Origin: an uncultured Eubacteriales bacterium
Lineage (GTDB): Bacteria > Bacillota > Clostridia > Lachnospirales > Anaerotignaceae
DNA length: 10,419 nucleotides
NCBI GenBank assembly: GCA_902406135.1
Contig: CABPCX010000035.1
Location: forward strand, 1-10,419
Reading direction: 5' to 3'
Shown: positions 6,719 through 10,419 of the stretch, in pieces
Layout: the number at the start of each line of letters is the position of its first letter
How positions within the stretch are numbered: position 1 is the first letter of the stretch
Program-made: the position numbers and the translations under genes
Notes under the pieces: model-generated
What the model was told of the DNA's origin: nothing
Database searches by the model: none
What the model saw: only the letters and a program-made list of their open reading frames with translations

Positions 6719-7585
6719 TCATCCTTTGAATTTTTCTCTGTATTCAGCAAATAACTTTTCAAATTCTTCAGGTTCTCCGCTTATTTTGTACTTATGTTCA
6801 GGACCGGGGAATGTTCCTTCCTTAACTTCCTTAACATAATCGGCAATGGCATTTGTAGCCACTTCTGCGATATTAGCGTACTTCTTAGCGAACCTAGGTG
6901 TGAATCCTGTGAACATTCCAAGAAGGTCTCCGATTACGAGCACCTGTCCGTCAAGGCCTGCACCTGCTCCGATACCGTAAACGGGTATGGGAAGAAGGTC
7001 GTGTATAAATTTTGCTGTTTCTTCGGGAACACCTTCAATAAGAAGTATTCTTGCTCCTGCTTCGTAAACGGCGATGGCGTCCTCGATGACAGCCCTTGCG
7101 CTGTCTGTTGTACGTCCCTGAGCTTTAAATCCGCCCATGGCTGCCGTTGACTGGGGTGTAAGACCGATATGTCCTATAACTACCATTCCTGACTGGGCAA
7201 TGGCCTTAATCTGGGGTGCAACGCATACGCCTCCCTCAAGCTTAACTGCGTCAACATTACCTTCTTTATAGAATCTTACGGCATTATTTACAGCATCCTC
7301 AACGCTTGCCTGATATGAACCAAAGGGCATATCTCCTACGATATATGTATTGGGAGCGCCTCGGCGTACAGCCTGACAATGCGATATTTCCATATCCATA
7401 GTTACCGGGATAGTATCATCGTAACCATAAACTATCATTCCCATAGAGTCGCCGACAAGTATCATATCCATACCTGCAGCCTCGGCATAAGATGCAAACG
7501 GTGAATCATAGAGAACCATCCATGAAACGATTTCGCCGTTTTCTTTCATTTTGACAAGATCAGTTATTGTTTTTTTCTTTGCCAT
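6719..7585 (-). CDS. panB: PanB: 3-methyl-2-oxobutanoate hydroxymethyltransferase
   Basis: PanB moves the one-carbon unit of 5,10-methylene-THF onto 2-oxoisovalerate to give ketopantoate, the first committed step to pantothenate and CoA. The 288-residue protein has the TIM-barrel landmarks: LVGDSMGM with metal ligand D46, DMPFGSY with D85, KLEGG with E117, GGFKAQGR at 151-158, catalytic LIEGVPEE with E184, and GIGAGAGLDGQVLV at 204-217. The usual CDGQVLVxHD is LDGQVLVIGD here, a mild variation. The ATG at 7583-7585 is chosen over 7600 and 7591 because GGAGG lies seven bases before it. It is the first gene of the operon, with a promoter at 7641-7669. No panC or panD follows; instead come folate transport and one-carbon genes that would feed it its co-substrate. 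Confidence 0.95.
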   Translation of the reverse strand: MAKKKTITDLVKMKENGEIVSWMVLYDSPFASYAEAAGMDMILVGDSMGMIVYGYDDTIPVTMDMEISHCQAVRRGAPNTYIVGDMPFGSYQASVEDAVNNAVRFYKEGNVDAVKLEGGVCVAPQIKAIAQSGMVVIGHIGLTPQSTAAMGGFKAQGRTTDSARAVIEDAIAVYEAGARILLIEGVPEETAKFIHDLLPIPVYGIGAGAGLDGQVLVIGDLLGMFTGFTPRFAKKYANIAEVATNAIADYVKEVKEGTFPGPEHKYKISGEPEEFEKLFAEYREKFKG

Positions 7586-7640
7586 TTTCATTCCTCCCAT
7601 TTACTTTAATTTTCCAAGTCCGTTGAAGACTCACAAATAA

Positions 7641-7669
7641 AATTTAACATAGTTATAAGGATATGTAAA
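7641..7669 (-). promoter_or_regulatory. Candidate sigma-A promoter of the panB operon
   Basis: On the minus strand, TTTACA (7664-7669) is followed after 17 bases by TAAATT (7641-7646), about 55 bases before the panB start and downstream of the strong terminator at 7700-7724. The -35 matches five of six consensus bases and the -10 four of six. No sigma-54 type site was found between this terminator and panB. Confidence 0.5.
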
Positions 7670-7699
7670 GTTCATTATTTTGTACGCAGATTTGACAAA

Positions 7700-7724
7700 A
7701 AAGGACACCTTAAAGGTGTCCTTT
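7700..7724 (-). terminator. Strong intrinsic terminator after the lipoprotein gene
   Basis: A stem of at least 10 bp (7700-7709 with 7715-7724, loop of five) is followed on the minus strand by TTTTTTG. It separates the lipoprotein transcript from the panB operon. The 120 bases between it and the lipoprotein stop hold no gene that I can support; they contain a 10-base direct repeat, GTCCTGTCCG, at 7742-7751 and 7790-7799. Confidence 0.88.
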
Positions 7725-7844
7725 ACATACAGGGAATCCGCGTCCTGTCCGGTTTAAACTATTAATCAAAAACCTCTTTATTTCCTTTAGTCCTGTCCGT
7801 TTTTTCCTTCCGCTTAAACAGCCTTATCAAGCATCATATCCGCC

Positions 7845-8354
7845 TTATATCTGCTCCAGCTCTACGTTTCCGAGCATTTCATAGAGCAGACTTTCATATT
7901 CCTTTAAATATGCATAATTTTCAGCGTCCTTGTCCGGGTCGAAAATATCCTTGTTCACTCCGCTGTAGGCAAGCACATATCCTTCGTTATAGTCCCTGAA
8001 AAGCTCGTCCTCCAGCTGGACGCCTTCTTTTTTCAGGCTGTCATATTCAAGGGTCGTGTACATGGCAAAGTTTCCGATGCTTACGGCCTCGTCTCCGTTT
8101 TCAAACATAACAAGAAGTATGGAGCCCTTTCCGGCAGGCAGGCTCTCAAAATACAAAAACTCGCTCAAATCTTCCGGTATGGGCATTTTAATGGTCTTCT
8201 GTATGCCATCGACCCCTATTTCACCGGATATTTCCGCCATTTTTGTCTCTTCCTCGTCCTGTTTTGTATCTTCTATTATATTGGCATTGACCCTCGTGCA
8301 GCCCGTAAGGATAAGCACAAGGCCTAAAAGAGCCATAACCGCTTTTAATTTCAT
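7845..8354 (-). CDS. Small lipoprotein of unknown function
   Basis: The 169-residue product opens with a lipoprotein signal peptide: basic MKLK, a hydrophobic core, and a lipobox LTGC with the lipidated cysteine at C19. The mature part is acidic (for example DTKQDEEET near 29-37) and soluble-looking, without further membrane segments, repeats or a fold I recognise. It should sit on the outer face of the cytoplasmic membrane. The start is secured by GGAGGGG (8360-8366) five bases before the ATG, and a TATAAT lies at 8390-8395. It follows the sigma-54 regulator by 85 bases and ends in its own terminator, so it is probably not part of the folate operon. I cannot assign a function. Confidence 0.85.
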   Translation of the reverse strand: MKLKAVMALLGLVLILTGCTRVNANIIEDTKQDEEETKMAEISGEIGVDGIQKTIKMPIPEDLSEFLYFESLPAGKGSILLVMFENGDEAVSIGNFAMYTTLEYDSLKKEGVQLEDELFRDYNEGYVLAYSGVNKDIFDPDKDAENYAYLKEYESLLYEMLGNVELEQI

Positions 8355-8389
8355 AACTACCCCTCCAAAAAGCTGAGCATTACCATCTG

Positions 8390-8395
8390 ATTATA
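8390..8395 (-). promoter_or_regulatory. -10 box upstream of the lipoprotein gene
   Basis: A perfect TATAAT on the minus strand, 35 bases before the ATG. The region 16-18 bases upstream (TTTTTG) is a poor -35, so the promoter would be weak or activator-dependent. No GG-N10-GC sigma-54 signature fits here. Confidence 0.45.
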
Positions 8396-8439
8396 AGACT
8401 TTTCACAACGCCAAAAAGTTTCATATTTCAACTTTTAAA

Positions 8440-9852
8440 TCAGAATTTTCCGTCACTGTATCTTTCCCTGTTCAAATCGATGCCGTATTTGGCTATCTTC
8501 TTATAGAGCAGGCTTTTATGTATGCCCAGTTCATCGGCCGCTTTTTTGCAGTTCCAGGAATATTTTCTCAGTTCCTCGGTTATTATGTTCTTCTCGTATT
8601 CTTCCATAAGCCCCGCAAGCCTTTTGGTCTCGTCCCTGCTTTCTTCGCTGACCCTGTGGCTGGCTACCATCTTTGAGGGCAGGTCTATGAGCTTTATTCT
8701 GAATGAGTCACAGGAAGCATAGGCACTCTTTATGACGTTATCCAGCTCCCTTATATTTCCCGGCCACATATATCCTTCAAAACATTCCAGCACTTCCTTG
8801 GAAAGTATTATGCTGCTTTTATATTCCCTGTTGAGCCTGTCCAGAAAATGCTTGGCAAGTATGGGAATATCGCTTTTTCTTTTCCTTAAGGGCGGCATCT
8901 CAATATTTATTACGTTAAGCCTGTAATAAAGGTCCTCCCTGAAAAGCCCCTGCTCTATCATTTCCTCAAGATTTTTTCTGGTGGCGGCTATTATCCTTAT
9001 ATCTACGGGTATGGTTTTATATCCGCCTATCTTTTCTATTTCCTTCTCCTGGAGCACCCTCAAAAGCTTGGCCTGCATACTTAAGGGCATATCGCCTATT
9101 TCATCAAGAAATAATGTTCCTTCATTGGCAAGCTCTATTTTTCCCTTCTTGCCGCCTTTCTTGGCCCCCGTAAAGGAGCCTTCCTCATAGCCGAAAAGCT
9201 CCGATTCCAAAAGCTCTCCCGGTATGGCGGCGCAGTTTATGCTTATCATGGGCTTGTCCCTTCTGTCGCTGGCATTATGTATGGCATTGGCAAATACTTC
9301 CTTGCCTGTTCCCGTCTCGCCCGTAAGAAGCACGGGGAATGATGTCCTTGCCGCCTTTATGCCCTGCTTTTTCACCTCTTTGAAAACATCACTGCTTCCT
9401 AAGGCTTCCTCAAAATAGCTGCCCGTATTTTTTAAATACTGGTCCTTATAGTATTCCAGCTCATTGTATTTTTCCATCAGCTTCTGGGCGGAATCCATGG
9501 TCTGAAGCCTGAATCTTACCTGCGCTATGGCGCCTATCATTTCTCCGTCTGCGCCCCTTATGCCCGCACGGTTCACAAGCACAAGGGCATCTTCCGTAAA
9601 ACCCGTATCCTCGCCTATTTTTATAACCATTCCTGCCTCTTTTACTCCCGTCTGCATAAGCTCAGGCAGTTTTGATGTCTGTATTACTTCCGTCACCGGC
9701 TTTCCTACGGCTTCCGATGAGGATGTTTTCAAAAATTCGCAGTATTTGTCGTTGATGTCCGTTATCCTGTTGTTTTTGTCCACCACAACAAATCCGTCAT
9801 CCGTCAGGTTTATAAATTCCTTAAATATGTATTTGTAGTCTTTGTCCTCCAT
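8440..9852 (-). CDS. PAS / sigma-54 AAA+ activator / Fis-HTH transcriptional regulator
   Basis: This 470-residue bacterial enhancer-binding protein drives open-complex formation by sigma-54 RNA polymerase using ATP. Domains in order: an N-terminal PAS sensor (about 8-117), a short coiled linker (120-145), the AAA+ core with Walker A GETGTGKE (178-185), the sigma-54 contact loop GSFTGA (225-230, the common Bacillota variant of GAFTGA), Walker B LFLDEIGD (247-254), arginine-finger region REDLYYRL (305-312) and WPGNIREL (363-370), then a Fis-type helix-turn-helix near 435-456. There is no receiver domain, so it should respond to a small ligand or redox state through the PAS domain. AGGAG lies about 10 bases before the ATG. 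A folded leader precedes it. No -24/-12 promoter is convincing in the window, so its target may lie outside. Confidence 0.95.
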   Translation of the reverse strand: MEDKDYKYIFKEFINLTDDGFVVVDKNNRITDINDKYCEFLKTSSSEAVGKPVTEVIQTSKLPELMQTGVKEAGMVIKIGEDTGFTEDALVLVNRAGIRGADGEMIGAIAQVRFRLQTMDSAQKLMEKYNELEYYKDQYLKNTGSYFEEALGSSDVFKEVKKQGIKAARTSFPVLLTGETGTGKEVFANAIHNASDRRDKPMISINCAAIPGELLESELFGYEEGSFTGAKKGGKKGKIELANEGTLFLDEIGDMPLSMQAKLLRVLQEKEIEKIGGYKTIPVDIRIIAATRKNLEEMIEQGLFREDLYYRLNVINIEMPPLRKRKSDIPILAKHFLDRLNREYKSSIILSKEVLECFEGYMWPGNIRELDNVIKSAYASCDSFRIKLIDLPSKMVASHRVSEESRDETKRLAGLMEEYEKNIITEELRKYSWNCKKAADELGIHKSLLYKKIAKYGIDLNRERYSDGKF

Positions 9853-9872
9853 GAGCCTGTCTCCTATATACT

Positions 9873-9956
9873 AAAAAGAGTCTCTCAGGCAAAACGGCTT
9901 TACGCCGCAGGGCTTTTATGCCCCGCTGCCATTTTCTCTGTGAGAGACTCTCTCCT
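9873..9956 (-). promoter_or_regulatory. Structured leader / attenuator-like RNA before the sigma-54 regulator
   Basis: On the minus strand an 11-bp perfect outer stem (9941-9951 with 9877-9887) is followed directly by TTTTT, a terminator signature. Inside it, 9928-9935 pairs with 9891-9898 (8 bp, one G-U) and a 7-bp hairpin (one G-U) forms from 9920-9926 with 9908-9914. Both wobble pairs would be A-C mismatches in plus-strand RNA, so the folded RNA is minus-sense. The 5' arm can instead pair with GAGAG just upstream (GAGAGAGTCTCTC), an alternative that would open the terminator. It could simply be the terminator of the upstream gene, but the nested structure is elaborate for that. I could not match it to a riboswitch class that I know. 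Confidence 0.6.
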
Positions 9957-10419
9957 TTAAATCATTCCTGTTAATGAGCTTTCGTTTTCTATTGAAAATC
10001 CGTATCCGAAAATAAGAGTATCATCTTTATCGGAGCCATAGGGCGTATTGCTGAATGAAGTAAGCCCCTGTCCCTTTGTATAGGTTCTTTCTTCCGTATA
10101 TTTTCCGTCCTTATAGCCTTCAGCCTCGGCCTCGGATACAGTGGTAAAACTGTCGTCCATTACCTTTGTTATGGTAGTCTTAAGAGTAGTTTCAACTCCG
10201 TCTATTTCCACTTTCTGCTCCCATGAGTTTCCTTCCTCAATGGCTCCCGAAAGCACTACCATATCCTCTATCTTTGAATATAATCTGTCCTCGCTGTCGG
10301 CCATATAGTCTTCGTTATCCACATTTTCAACGACTTTTCCGTCTTCAACTGTGTATGTTACGTCGAATACCCTTATTTTTTCGTCTATCATACCTCTTTC
10401 GTCATTCATGGCTCCTTTG
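9957..10419 (-). CDS. C-terminal part of an unrecognised protein, cut by window edge
   Basis: The frame is open to the window edge and ends with TAA at 9957-9959. About 150 residues are visible, acidic and rich in beta-strand-like alternation, for example an EGNSWEQKVEIDG segment near 60-72 and a second strand-rich part to the end. An ATG at 10407-10409 has AAAGGAG just before it, but the spacing is only about three bases and the frame reads on (K-G-A) upstream, so I favour a longer protein whose N-terminus lies outside. The style (a 'vGnsW' phrase followed by strand pairs) recalls C-terminal domains of clostridial secreted or lipoproteins; that is an impression, not an identification. The folded segment at 9873-9956 begins right after its stop. 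Confidence 0.65.
   Translation of the reverse strand, partial: KGAMNDERGMIDEKIRVFDVTYTVEDGKVVENVDNEDYMADSEDRLYSKIEDMVVLSGAIEEGNSWEQKVEIDGVETTLKTTITKVMDDSFTTVSEAEAEGYKDGKYTEERTYTKGQGLTSFSNTPYGSDKDDTLIFGYGFSIENESSLTGMI

Noticed and set aside
7831-7844. GG-N10-GC pattern resembling a sigma-54 promoter on the minus strand
   Set aside because: The flanks match the consensus poorly (three of seven bases at -24), and the strong terminator at 7700-7724 lies between it and panB.
312-9838. Numerous plus-strand open frames (for example 744-1160, 3819-4343, 4920-5384)
   Set aside because: They lie antisense to well-supported minus-strand genes, lack ribosome binding sites and resemble no protein family I know.
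9873-9956. Glycine or c-di-GMP riboswitch
   Set aside because: The GGAGAG start and a GGCGTAAAGCC piece look similar at a glance, but the conserved aptamer cores are missing and the helix order differs.

Overview
The window looks like chromosomal DNA from an anaerobic Clostridia-type member of the Bacillota. The grounds are strong AGGAGG-type ribosome binding sites, short AT-rich gaps between genes, a formate-tetrahydrofolate ligase/cyclohydrolase/FolD set, an ECF-type vitamin transporter component and a sigma-54 enhancer-binding protein of clostridial style. I cannot name the genus. Every gene I accept is on the minus strand, so transcription runs from high to low coordinates.

In transcription order: (1) 9957-10419 is the C-terminal part of an unrecognised protein cut by the window edge. 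(2) 9873-9956 is a strongly folded minus-strand RNA segment that ends in a terminator-like stem plus U tract, just ahead of a PAS / sigma-54 AAA+ / Fis-HTH regulator (8440-9852). (3) 7845-8354 is a small lipoprotein of unknown role with its own -10 box, closed by a strong intrinsic terminator (7700-7724). (4) 1517-7585 reads as one six-gene operon: panB, folT, fhs, fchA, folD and a LarA-family gene, closed by a terminator at 1481-1508. (5) 1-1413 is a separate island: a gene for a cysteine-rich membrane protein between two inverted copies of a roughly 190-base repeat built from consecutive hairpins.

The operon makes metabolic sense. FolT imports folate. Fhs charges tetrahydrofolate with formate, FchA closes the ring to methenyl-THF, and FolD reduces it to methylene-THF. 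PanB can then pass that carbon to 2-oxoisovalerate to make ketopantoate, so formate could become the hydroxymethyl carbon of pantothenate/CoA. The LarA-like protein keeps the residues of nickel-pincer 2-hydroxyacid racemases; its substrate is unknown. FolD has Ala where the family's cyclohydrolase Lys belongs, and Leu where the usual active-site Gln lies. A dedicated cyclohydrolase, FchA, is encoded immediately upstream with a 10-base overlap, which suggests a split of the two activities.

The most unusual signals are the hairpin-array repeat, whose two copies differ in ways that keep the stems intact (including one compensatory base-pair change and a frame-breaking indel confined to a loop); the folded leader before the sigma-54 regulator; and the FolD substitutions.
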